The notes under the pieces were generated by a model. It had not been told where the DNA came from. It searched no databases and saw only the letters and a program-made list of their open reading frames with translations. This document shows, piece after piece, positions 26,001 to 36,305 of a stretch of DNA of 64,000 nucleotides; the first letter of the stretch is position 1; each line of letters opens with the position of its first letter. The position numbers and the translations under genes were made by a program. Location of the stretch: the NCBI RefSeq assembly GCF_020379485.1, contig NC_063447.1, positions 54,301,452 through 54,365,451 of the forward strand, read 5' to 3'. Source of the DNA: Brassica napus. Its lineage: Eukaryota; Streptophyta; Magnoliopsida; Brassicales; Brassicaceae.

Positions 26001-26703
26001 CATGCAGTTGTCGCTGCATACATCTATTACCTGATACGATAAACCAAGACCAGCTACGAGTTTCTGAACCTCGTAGTATGAACCAGGAGCTACATTATCC
26101 TCGGGTAGAATACCTTTTACAAAATCAGCAATCGCATCCACACAGTCTTCAGCCAAATTATAATCTGTTTTAATGCCCATCAGTCTTGTAGCAGAAGATA
26201 AAGCTGAATGACCATCTCTGCAACCTTCGTACAATGGTTTCTTTCCAGCATCTAACATATCATAAAATCTCCTAGCTTGTGCATTGGATAAATCTTCTCC
26301 TCTAAATTGATCATTTACCATCTCCTCAGTACCTACACCATAATCTACATCCGTTCTAATTGGTTCTTCTAATCTAACCGCTGGCTGAGGTTCGCTAGTA
26401 CTACCATGTTCATAATCAGTTTTCCCATGATGATACCAAGTTACAATGATGATACCAAATTTTGTAACTTCGTGTAAACCCACTCAAATATAGATGAGTC
26501 CAAACATCCCACTCTTTAATAACCTTTCTATTTTTACAATTAGAGCAAGGACATCTTAACATACCTGTTTTTGCTTCCGGTTGTCGGTTAACTAACCCCA
26601 TGAATTCGGTTATACCTCGTTGGTATTCTTCCGTAAGCAATCTCGTGTTCGGATCCAAATGAGGTCGATCGATCCATGAACGAAAATAATTTGAAGAAGA
26701 CAT
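23082..26703 (-). pseudogene. TNP2 transposase of the CACTA element, frameshifted
   Basis: DDE-type transposase of the En/Spm (CACTA) superfamily. Minus-strand parts: an N-terminal block starting at ATG 26703 carrying the transposase-associated domain (WIDRPHLDPNTRLLTEEYQR, then a Cys cluster CPCSNCKNRK); a long open block down to 24109 with the Tnp2 domain and a DUF4218-like region (LLPRNVHEAIAGISGFFRDL); then exons 23924-24023, 23463-23852 (DUF4216-like, YYGHIHEILEIKYLG) and 23082-23378. The only lesion found is a 19-bp period duplication at 26427-26458, where ATGATGATACCAA occurs twice six bases apart; it shifts the frame between the first domain and the rest. Translation from a later Met could still yield a 790-residue N-truncated protein. 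The splice sites of the small exons look intact. Confidence 0.85.
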
Positions 26704-27125
26704 GTTTTTTATGAATCAAATTCGTGTGTAAATAGAGTAAGAGGGAGGATGAAGATATGGAGTGAATGAAGAGGAAGAGGAGTGCTTGTATTTATAGTTG
26801 AAATCCTGCCGACAGACCGAGAAAATTCCGACGGAATTCCGACGCCAACGGCTAGTTCGTCGGAATTTCTTCGAAATTTTTAAAATCCCCAAACGGCTCT
26901 CCAACGGCTATAATATATCCTCGGAATTCATCAGTTTTTTCCGAGGAATACATTTTTCCTCAGTATTCCGTCGGAATATTCCGACGGATTGATATTTCCT
27001 CGGAATTCCGTCGGTATATTCCGAGGAAACCAAATTTTGGGTTTCCTCGGAAATTTCTCGGGAAATTCCGAGGATTTCATTTTCCGTCGGAATGTCCATC
27101 AGAATACCGCTGTTTTCTTGTAGTG

Positions 27126-28057
27126 ATTATTTAAAAGTAAATATATAACAATATGTTATTTTCATTAATAATTCAAAAGATAAATGTATCATTATTTAAA
27201 AATAAACATTCCCTTAAACTCTATAAATATACTTGGTAAGTTTAAATTATATTAAATTAAATTTTGTTTAAATAAATGTATAATATATGTTTAATAAATA
27301 AATATAAGATAAATGATTTTCAATTTTTAATTATCAAAAAATAATGGATGATAGTTATTATAAGTGTTAAAATCTAGATAACAGTTTAAAACAATATAAA
27401 GTAATGATGTATCACACTTTAAAAATATGAAATGATGATGTGGTGTCATGAGAAAATATGCTATTTATTTTATGAACGCTAAAGCCTAGATATACAGCAA
27501 AAAATAAAATAAACAATCTAAATTTTCTTAAAGTAATAGTGTGTTAAATTATGTACTGATGATGTGGTATTATGATAATCCATGGTTTAAAAATCTGTGT
27601 AATTAAAAAGCTACTTATCAAAATCTATATTCATGAAGAGTTTTCTAAATATACATTTAAGAGGGTTTTGAAATGCACATTAATAAAAGCTTTCTTAAAA
27701 TTTATAAAGATATTATACATATTTATCAGTATCTTCCTAAAATTTAAAAGATATTTATTTTTTTGAAGAAAGGCTTTAAATGATATTACACTTATTTAGT
27801 AATATTTCCTAAAATATGCATATAATTCAAATTTAGGAAGATATCATACACATTCATAAATGTTTCCTTAAACTTTTTATTGAAAAATAGTTTCTCATAA
27901 TTGTTTTTGGAAAATTTCAATTTTAAGTACTATTTTAAATTATTTCTCTTTCACAAGATTTTTAAAATCTACCCTATATAAATAATCCTCCTAATAATCT
28001 CAGAACTAAATATTTATGAACATTATTTCCTATCAGTGAATATCAACGAATGCGAAG
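27126..28057. other. AT-rich spacer right of the CACTA element
   Basis: No gene is supported. Degenerate repeats are present around 27708-27870, where GATATTATACATATTTAT-type words followed by TTCCTAAAAT recur about three times. The region ends in the short presumed 5' leader of the small gene at 28058. Confidence 0.4.
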
Positions 28058-28848
28058 ATGCCCCGGGCTATTCCAGCAAACGAGGACCATTTTTCTATGC
28101 TTGAAACTATGTTTGGTTTTCAGGTAATATAAGCAAGCACAATTTTTCTGTTTTTGTTTAGTTGATCGCAAATTAAATTGAAGTGTCCTGATTTATTAAT
28201 TGTGAAATTGTAGGAAGGTTCACTTCAAAGAGAGCACTTGAAGAGTATGTTACTTAACAATATCCAGCGTCGAAAGTCTCGAAATGAAAAACCACCCGTT
28301 GAACCATCGCCATACGAGACTAATGTATGTTGTTGAATTTAGTTATACATATTATGTCTTTTCTAGTTCTTGGTGTGATAGGCCTGAGCATTCAGCCAAA
28401 AGGTTTATGCTCAGTTCTCGGTTCAGTCTAGTTATTCAAAAATATTTATAATGAGAACTCATACGAGTTTATGTGTTAATCTAATTCAGTATCCCAAGTC
28501 CCAATGTCTCGTGAGAAGCGTCAAGGCTATTGTGTTCCTCGCACTTCTGGTTCTGGCAAGCCTCGTTATCATCATAACTTTTGATGTTGTGACAATCAAA
28601 TACATGTTACTTTGCATGCTAGCATTCATCTCATTCGGATGTGTAGTTTCACAGCTTGTAAGTTATCTTGTTCCATTAGTCTTATTCTGGATTTGAGATA
28701 TCTTTGTCATATCATGTCTTTATTTTTCCATTCATTTACCTATGTGTCTCCCCCCTCACTGCAGATTGTACGAGCATGGAAGCCTTTAAGTCAATGGTTA
28801 GGGCTCTGCTCATCGGGAGGACGCGGGCTTGGGGCTATGAACTCGTGA
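28058..28848 (+). CDS. Small two-membrane-segment protein of unknown family
   Basis: I do not recognise this gene. Four exons join cleanly in phase 0 with good GT-AG borders: 28058-28123, 28214-28324, 28490-28657, 28765-28848 (142 residues). Seen: a short acidic and aromatic N-terminus (residues 1-22), a basic stretch with NIQRRKSRNEK, a hydrophobic region of about 45 residues long enough for two membrane passes (AIVFLALLVLASLVIIITF and a second one with YMLLCMLAFISFG), and a C-tail ending SSGGRGLGAMNS. The four clean in-frame junctions argue for a genuine gene rather than chance. It lies between the CACTA element and a SINE where I recall no Arabidopsis counterpart, so it may be lineage-specific, transposed or young. 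Function unknown. Confidence 0.6.
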
Positions 28849-29345
28849 TCGGTTTTATATTTGAACGTTTGCTTCTAAATGACTATCGATGTGTCGACAT
28901 TTATATTTTATAAAATTTATATTTTGATACAAGCTGTTTTACAATAATACCAAATCTTAATCTATATATTGATTTAAGTATTAAGTATTGTGCTCTATGT
29001 CCCAAAGCTTAATTTTGCACTTTTTGGTTTTAACAGACTGGTTTTACTTTTTGATAATCTGTTTGTTTATTTGTGTAGTCTTTCAAATAAATAGTAAAGA
29101 CCAAGAAATTTTAAGCATCTATAAATAAATCCTCGTGATTTAACACACAAAAATATATACATCTCAGATTTCTTAGGGAGAATTGTAAAAGATTCTAACA
29201 GACTTCAGTGAAGCAGCTATTTGCCTATCTGAGGAAAGTTTTTACAAATTTTGCATTTCAGTGTCTCGATCAAATCGTTTGAAAGGAAGAACGATGTAGA
29301 ATAATAAACCATACACAGAGACTGATTCCTAAACATTGTAGCTAA
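28849..29345. other. Spacer between the small membrane-protein gene and the SINE
   Basis: Presumed 3' UTR of the preceding gene followed by AT-rich DNA. Nothing else recognised. The end (29332-29345) forms the left target duplication of the SINE. Confidence 0.4.
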
Positions 29346-29568
29346 CCACACAAGCGTGATTGAGTGGTACGGCCAGCTTGGAAAGGTGCTAAGCACCCCG
29401 GGTTTGAAACCTACCAAACTCAAATTTATCCGTTTGTGTGGACAGACATAGGTATCTAATTTCCGTTGCGAACAACCGGATCTGTCTGGCTGCGGTGGAC
29501 AGACGTCCAAGGGATTAGTCGGTTGGGCCTCGGCTCGCTGGACACTCGGTTATCGCAAAAAAAAAAAA
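29346..29568 (+). mobile_element. tRNA-derived SINE retrotransposon
   Basis: An internal Pol III promoter is visible: an A-box-like TGATTGAGTGG at 29357-29367 and a B-box GGTTTGAAACC at 29401-29411, spaced 44 nt as in tRNA genes. The body ends in a run of about 14 A. Target duplications AACATTGTAGCTAA (29332-29345) and AACATTATAGCTAA (29569-29582) flank it with one mismatch. Size of about 220 bp and these features identify a plant SINE; the family name is not assigned. Confidence 0.88.
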
Positions 29569-30786
29569 AACATTATAGCTAAAATTTTAAAATATACAAC
29601 TAGATCTCGAACCGCGCAATCGCGCAGATTTTTGTTGTCATTGATTTTTATATAAACATTTTTTTTTTCAATTCTAAATTGGTATATATAATAATACATA
29701 TATGTCTATCAGTTTTTATAACATAATAAGTTTACGGTATATTTTTTCTATGAATAGATTGTTTCAAACTTTCACATGTATTTGTATCTTCTTCTTTATA
29801 TATATTTTCGGATTATTATTTCATTATTAAAATCGTAACTATATATATAAAGATTAGTAAAATAATTTTTTTACTGTCATATTCAAAGATATTGTAACAT
29901 TTCAAAAATTTAGAAAGTTTTTAAAAATTAAACTTTTCGCTTCATAGATTTATATTATCGAGTAAATAATTAAACATTTAGTTTTTGTTTAATTTTTAAA
30001 ATAAACTATATAGTTTTAAATTTGTTTTCATTGGTTTAAGGTAGTAAAGATTAATCATTGTTAGATAACATGATTTTTGTTATTTAAAAAAAAAATCTTT
30101 ATAATTTTAAAAGTTAACATCAACAAATATTTAAATAATTAACATATGAGGTATAGTATTACAACATTAAATTATATCTATTTAATTTATACTATCTATA
30201 AATCCAATGTTTCATCTATTGTTTAAATTCAATTATTGATAGTCCAATAAAAATTTCCGGTTGGCCCAAAATTTAAATAACAAGATTAGAAATTAAATAT
30301 AACATGACTTTCTAAGAATATGTCTATTATGTCCATTTTTAAAAAAATCACACATAAATCAAGGTTGTGACTTCTGTTTTAATACATAAGATTTTTTTTT
30401 TTTTCAAATCAAGAAAAAGACATTAAAAGCTTTTTTTTCTCGTAAGTTTATGGTATAATTCTATAAAATCGGGTCGACCATTATTATATCATACAAAAAC
30501 AAGAACGTGGAGAAGAGCTAGAGTTACACTAATTTAGGAAAACCCCAAAAACAAATCGTTGAACAAGTTTTGTTTGATTTTAGCGCAGAACTAGGCAAAC
30601 TCCTCAAATTTTACAGGTTTCACCTCTTCTCTCTTTGACCAAATCATTCTCCATCCCCAAGGTAAGACCAAGTTTTCACTTTCAAGATCCTTCTCGTTTT
30701 TTTTGCTTTCCATGCACAACAAGATTATGAGATAATGAGTTTCAATGCTCTTCAGGATTCACCATCAATCACCACCACTCTGAAAG
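29569..30786. other. AT-rich spacer and leader of the myosin-binding gene
   Basis: At 29600-29625 ACTAGATCT is followed by a GC-rich imperfect hairpin (CGCGCAATCGCG), resembling an inverted Helitron 3' terminus; the other end was not located. The rest to about 30500 is AT-rich and empty. From about 30600 the sequence is a 5' leader with a probable UTR intron (donor AAG/GTAAGACC near 30660, acceptor CTTCAG near 30755) before the ATG at 30787. Confidence 0.4.
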
Positions 30787-33034
30787 ATGGATTCAAATGT
30801 CATATATGATCACCAAAGCGTCATACTAGGCCTAGCTCCTGTGCTAACATACGCAGCCTGCGAATGGTTCCTCATATTCCTCATGCTCCTCGACGCTCTT
30901 CTCTCCTACCTCCTCGTCTGGTTCGCACGCTACTGCAGACTCCCTCTGCCGTGTTTCCTCTGCTCCAAGCTCCTTCACCCTCTCCACTGGAGACTCCTCC
31001 TCTGCAGAAGCCACAGATCAGAGGTTTCATCATACATATCATGTCTCAACCACGACAACAACCTCGCGGACTGTCGAGGAATGTGCGACGATTGTCTCTT
31101 GTCATTCACCAAAACGACCGGTCCCAATCAGGACATGAACAGGTTGCTCCTAGGGAAGCTAGGGTATGATCTTCTCTCCACAAGCCATTTCGCTCATCCT
31201 CCTAGATCGTGTTCTTGTTGCGATAAACCGTGGAGGACAAGGCACCATACGCAGAGACTGATTAGGTTAGGCTCTAGGGGTGCTGCTAAACCTAACATTC
31301 CTGCTGCTCCAAGGCATCATCATCTTACTCGAAGAGGAAGCGGTGGGAGTTTGAAGAAGATGAGGAACAACCTTAAGGCTGTAGACGCTGGAAGCCGCAG
31401 CGATGGGATGGCTCACGTGGGGTATGCAGAGCTGAAGATTCACTCGGAGTCTGAATCAGAGTTCTTGTTCACAGATGATGATGCGTTCTTCCAGACGATA
31501 GACTTCAGTGGTGAGACGTCTGAGAGACTTGTTGTTCACAAGTCTCGGTCTCGGGAATCTTTGAAAGACAAGAAGGTGTTGAAGCGTAAACAGCCTTATT
31601 TGAAAGATAATAAGATTCATGTTAAAGATCATAAACCGCGTGAGCGTAAGCTTGTAGATAAGACTCAGAAGCAAGAACAAGCTATTGAAGCAGGGGAGGA
31701 TGAAGGTGTACTCTCTGAGCTTATAACTATGAGTGAAGCTCGTCCGTTCTCATTGGACTTACCTAAAGAGGAAAATGCAGGAGGAGCAGTAGCACAAAGT
31801 GGTTCGTTTAAGTCATGAGAACTTATGTCGAAATCTATATGCGTTTTACTTGATTTGAAGTTTATTTCTTGCAGAGAATGAAGCTGAGGTAAGTGGCAGC
31901 TCATCTCCTTCTGGTGGAGAATTCTTGAGCCCTTCTGGAGACAATAGTACCTCTCATGAAGTCCAGATTCAAGCAGACTTTGATCAAAACATATCCCATT
32001 CAGCTGTAGAGACAGAAGCATCTGTGGATCAAAAAGTGTGTGATCACATAGACGTGCCTGGTTCTGTTGCAGATGAACCTTCTAGTGATGAGGAGAATGG
32101 TGTTGAAAGAGATCTCAAGCCTTTGACTACCAATGATGAAGAGTCAAATGAGGTTAGTGAAAACAATGCTGCAGAAGAGTATTTCAGTAATGAAGAAGAA
32201 GAAGCTGAGGTCAACGCACCTTCTGAGCCTTCAACATCAAAAGATGTAACTGGTTCATTTGCTTTAGAACAATCCCATTGCAGTCATGAAGAAGAGGATG
32301 TGGATAATGGAGACTCTCAAACTTTGACATCAAACAATATGACTGGAGAACATTCCAGTAATGAAGAAGAGGATGCGGATAATGTGACTGGTTCTGCCAC
32401 AGAAGAACACTCCGGTAAAGAAGAGCATGGAGAGACTGAGCCTTTGCCGTCACCAAAGATCTCCAACGAAGGAACCTCATTAGAACATAGAGATGATAAA
32501 GATTCCTCCAAGGCAACAGAGACTCTAAATACTTCAGATGAAACAGTACCGGAGCTAAAACAATCAGCTTCTGTGGAGTCATTTGTAAGCATTAGCAGTG
32601 ACATTGAAGGAGAAACTCTAGTTGATCTGTTAAAGAAACAGCTAGAGCATGACAGGAACTCCCTAAGAGATTTGAGCAAAGAGTTAGAGGAAGAAAGAAA
32701 CGCCTCAGCTATAGCTGCAAATCAAGCAATGGCGATGATCACACGGTTGCAGGAGGAGAAAGCAGCTCTTCATATGGAAGCTTTACAGTACCTGAGAATG
32801 ATGGATGAGCAAGCTGAGCACGACGTTGATGCGCTTGAGAGAGCAAACGATGTATTAGCTGATAGGGAGAAGGAAATACAGGATCTTGAGATGGAGTTGG
32901 AATACTATAGAGTCAAGTATCCAGATGAGCCAAGAGAAGAGATCCTCGCTAGCATGGGAGTTCTTGAGAGTATAGAAACCAGTGGCCACTCAACAACTGA
33001 TGAGACCAGCGAGAAAGTTCCAACAGACATTTGA
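30787..33034 (+). CDS. MYOB4: Myosin-binding protein with DUF593/GTD-binding domain (MYOB4-like)
   Basis: Membrane-anchored receptor for class XI myosins, by family, acting on endomembrane vesicles in cytoplasmic streaming. Exons 30787-31801 and 31875-33034 (724 residues); the internal donor (AGTG/GTTCG) is weak and was chosen because it restores frame. Seen: an N-terminal membrane segment (about 15-42, WFLIFLMLLDALLSYLLVWF); Cys-rich pairs following it (CFLC, CLNH, CDDC, CSCC); a long acidic Ser/Glu-rich middle with repeated SNEEE patterns; and a coiled-coil GTD-binding domain at about 583-690 (ETLVDLLKKQLEHDRNSLRD to MELEYYRVKYP). It matches the Arabidopsis gene At2g30690 in position and architecture. 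Confidence 0.88.
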
Positions 33035-33568
33035 GAAAAGAGTAAACATTTCCGGAAGCTACATCAATGGAAGAAGAATACTCGATAGTGCTGGAAGCTC
33101 ACAGGCCTGAGACTAGTGATGCTCTCACAACAGAATAATCTGCAGAGGCATACAGAAAGCTATTCCCAACATGGAAAGTGATTCTTTCGAGCACACAGGA
33201 AGGACAAGAACGAGTGGATTATCTTAGAGAATGAGATTTCAATGGTAAGAGTAATATTTAGAGGCACAAAGAGAGAGCTTGTGTTTGTAATAATAGGGAA
33301 ATGTTAGGAGTTAGTTAAAGACATTTAGTATTCATTTTTAGTTATATCTATCTATGTGGCTACCTCATTTTTTATGGAGAACATACCAATCATCATCCCA
33401 CTGAAACTACAAGAGTTCAGAGACTAGGCATAACTGAAGTTTCAATTTTTATTACCACAAGCTCAACCAAAATGAGATTTTATCCTTTCCTACTCAACAA
33501 GAACTGTTACCATACAAGGTAGAAAGACAAATCATAGTGATAAGTACCTAGGGTTCAACATATTTCGT
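33035..33568. other. Convergent 3' region between MYOB4-like and trigger-factor-like genes
   Basis: Holds the 3' UTRs of two converging genes. No additional open frame or repeat is supported. Confidence 0.4.
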
Positions 33569-35621
33569 TCAACTCGATTCTTGAAGCTTAATAGTAGCAT
33601 CAAAGCTGAAACTTTCACCTGGTTCAAATGTCTCTTCAAGATCTTCATAGCTTTGTTCAACAGACAGCTCTTTGCCAACCTTTAGGTCTTCCTACGAAAG
33701 CATCAACAACCAAAAGCAAACCAATTTGAACTCCAGCTACCAAATATGATTTACTCACTGATTCCAACTGGTATTACACAATCAAACTAAGGGTGCTGAC
33801 GTTGATTCCAACTCTAGTAGCTAAATCTGACTGAAAGGGTGATCTGTTCACATGTTTACAATCTAAGGAATATGAGCCTTCAAGACTAAGACCTTACTTA
33901 ACAGGTTCAGTTGAACTCTCAGAAAGCATTAGATCTAGTGTGTTTCTTTAGGATCATCTTTAACAGTTAACTAAAAGCAAGCTCCAACAGTAAGCACATA
34001 TCCGATAAACTTTTAGAGAAGGATTATTTTTTTTACTGAATATAGAACGTTGCCATCTGAAATAGAATCTACTGAGAAGCTAGAGCTAATAAAAATACCT
34101 GTTTAACATAGTCTTCGATAGCAGAATTGATTAATTTCTTTATCACCTGTCTATAGACTTTAGAATATCCAAGGATCTCTAACAAAATTTCTCTGGGTAT
34201 CTGCAAATATAAGGAAAGGAACACTTATGGTGAAGTTATTTTACCTCAATGCTAAAATAATGGATTCTCTAAAATAAACTGAAGTTGAAAAAAAAAAAAA
34301 CTTACATTTGGGGTCTTCCCTGGAGTTCCAAGGTTGATGTAGAAGAGAGAGAGAGAGAGAGAGAGAAAAAAAACATTAGAGACGCCATGAAATGAATTAG
34401 CTACTAGTCATCAGCAGCAAATCATATTAACTACAAATACAGGAGAGATTTCTAGAATCTTATGTAATCTATGAGCATTGTTAAAGAGAGTAACTTAAAT
34501 GTCCACCTTATTTAGTCAAATCTTTCTAAAGTCCAATAACGAAATTACAAAGTTGCAGAGAGAGAGAGAGGTGAAGGAAACATGAACTCTAACACTAAAA
34601 AAGGAATCAAACAATTTGCTCTCTGAGAGTAAGCTACAAAACACCAATACATATTCCTAAGCGTATGATGGATGACCTATCCACAATAGATAAAGCATCC
34701 AAATACAAAAAAAATCAAGTTTATATTGTCATAGCTTATACAATCTGTGATCTCATACCTCCTTTAACTCTTCGGAAGCCCGGGATTGGCTGAGCTGCAG
34801 CCACCATTTTCTCAAATACAGTATTGAATACTGTTTGAGTCTTCTCTCCTGATACTTCAACATGCACCTGCACTCAGCCAGTAGGAGAACCATAAGGTGG
34901 AAAGTAACTGATTAGATGTCATAACTCGTTCTCGACACCAGTACCATATGCTTATTTGCCGCAGAAACAATAGCATACCTTAACCTCGTTGCTGTTTCCG
35001 GTCTCCACTGTCGTAATCAAAACTGATTCATCCTTGGAAGAAGTCTCAACATCTGCGAAGAGAAACACATATACATGAAAAAAGAAGCTAAAACAACAAT
35101 AAAGAGAGAATGAATATACTTTTTAAAGTTTGAACCTGAAGGTGCTGCACAAACTGCTACGAACTGTTTATTCGTTGATCTGTAAAAGTGTAAAGAATAA
35201 ACATTAATCAACCAAGGAAGAAACGAGGGTAAGACAATTAAGAGAACATGGCCCTAACACTCAAGTAAACACATCAGTGGTCTCACTCATTATTGACTAT
35301 CCAAATACTCAATAAGACTAGCATTTGGTCTAATATCGTTTTGTTCTTGAACAAGCTCATGTTTAAACTCTTATGTTATAATGGACACGAAAGAAAGGCA
35401 GAAACTTTACCTTGCACAGAATCTTGGTTGCACTGAAAAAGTTGGAGGAAGCGTTACAAAAGAAGAAAGATGAGATCTTTGTTTCCGTTCTATTATCTGC
35501 AAAGTAAACGGACAATGTTTGGAACACATTCTGAAAGCAAGACAAAGTAAAGAAGAAGAAGGCGGCCCCTTACGAGAGAGTTGAAGCTACAGAACGGGAG
35601 GTTGTGGATGATTGTCTGCAT
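33569..35621 (-). CDS. Trigger-factor N-domain-like protein (At2g30695-like), likely plastid
   Basis: Related to the ribosome-binding N-terminal domain of bacterial trigger factor, a cotranslational chaperone; no peptidyl-prolyl isomerase or C-terminal chaperone domain follows. Eight exons: 35574-35621, 35411-35496, 35136-35179, 34979-35052, 34759-34867, 34306-34319, 34099-34200, 33569-33691 (199 residues). Seen: a Ser/Thr/Arg-rich N-terminus suited to a plastid transit peptide, then VHVEVSGEKTQTVFNTVFEK and QPIPGFRRVKGGKTPN, which correspond to the trigger-factor IPGFR-x-GK signature, and an acidic C-tail. Exon 6 is a 14-nt microexon that completes this signature. The start is the ATG at 35621. 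Confidence 0.87.
34344..34366. repeat. (GA)n microsatellite in an intron
   Basis: A run of about 11 GA units lies in the intron just upstream, in transcript direction, of the 14-nt microexon. As pyrimidine in the transcript it adds to the acceptor tract. A shorter GA run occurs at 34557-34570. Confidence 0.85.
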
Positions 35622-36130
35622 TATTATTCACAAGAAGCTAGACGTTGCCTCTTTGACGCCCTTGTATTCTAAACAGGAATAACAACAACACATTACTTGA
35701 TATTCCAAAATAAATTAAAAAAAAAAGAAAAAAACTTGCTTCTCTTCTGAAAATGAGTTTTCAGAATTTGAAAAGTTTCACAGAAGTTCGCCGGAATTTA
35801 GACAGAACAGACTTTGCATCGCCGGTTAAATATATAGGAGAGAGAGAGAGAAAGATATTACCTGGTGTAGAGAGAGAGTAACGCAGGAAGAGGTTGAGAC
35901 TCGGAGACGGAGGAAGAAGAAGCAGAGGGGACTACTATTCCGGGGACTAAAGTGGATAACTCGTGTGGTTCGATTATTTCAGGACCGTCCGGTCTGTTTT
36001 TCGGTTTAGTTTTGGCTTTTATCAGTTTTCACTTGTCTTTCTATTCTTTACCGAAGCCTTTTGACCTCAGGTGTGTTTTTTGATCAAAGAAATTAACAAA
36101 ACTCAATAATTATGGAGAAAAATGATATAC

Positions 36131-36161
<31 letters not shown>

Positions 36162-36305
36162 CATATTAATTACTACATTACACTCTGTTGTTTACCAACA
36201 AAAAACATATACACAAGAAGAAAATACAAATCTGAGCCTTCCCCATCCATCCATCCATCCCACAGTGTCCTACCAAAACAAATTAAAAAAAAAAAAATCT
36301 CATTC
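35622..36305. other. Intergenic region with promoter of the trigger-factor-like gene
   Basis: The leader probably contains a further 5' UTR intron (GTAATA-like donor near 35862). An AG-rich leader is visible around 35880-35925. A (GA)n microsatellite of 30 bp lies at 36132-36161 and (CATC)n at 36244-36260. No coding gene. Confidence 0.45.

Noticed and set aside
26416..26483. Intron joining the two TNP2 frames
   Set aside because: The disruption is explained by a 19-bp duplication; a 19-nt intron is too short to splice and larger GT-AG options would delete conserved residues.
36132..36161. Functional regulatory GA element
   Set aside because: GA runs are common in Brassica leaders and spacers; listed only as a microsatellite because no gene model depends on it.
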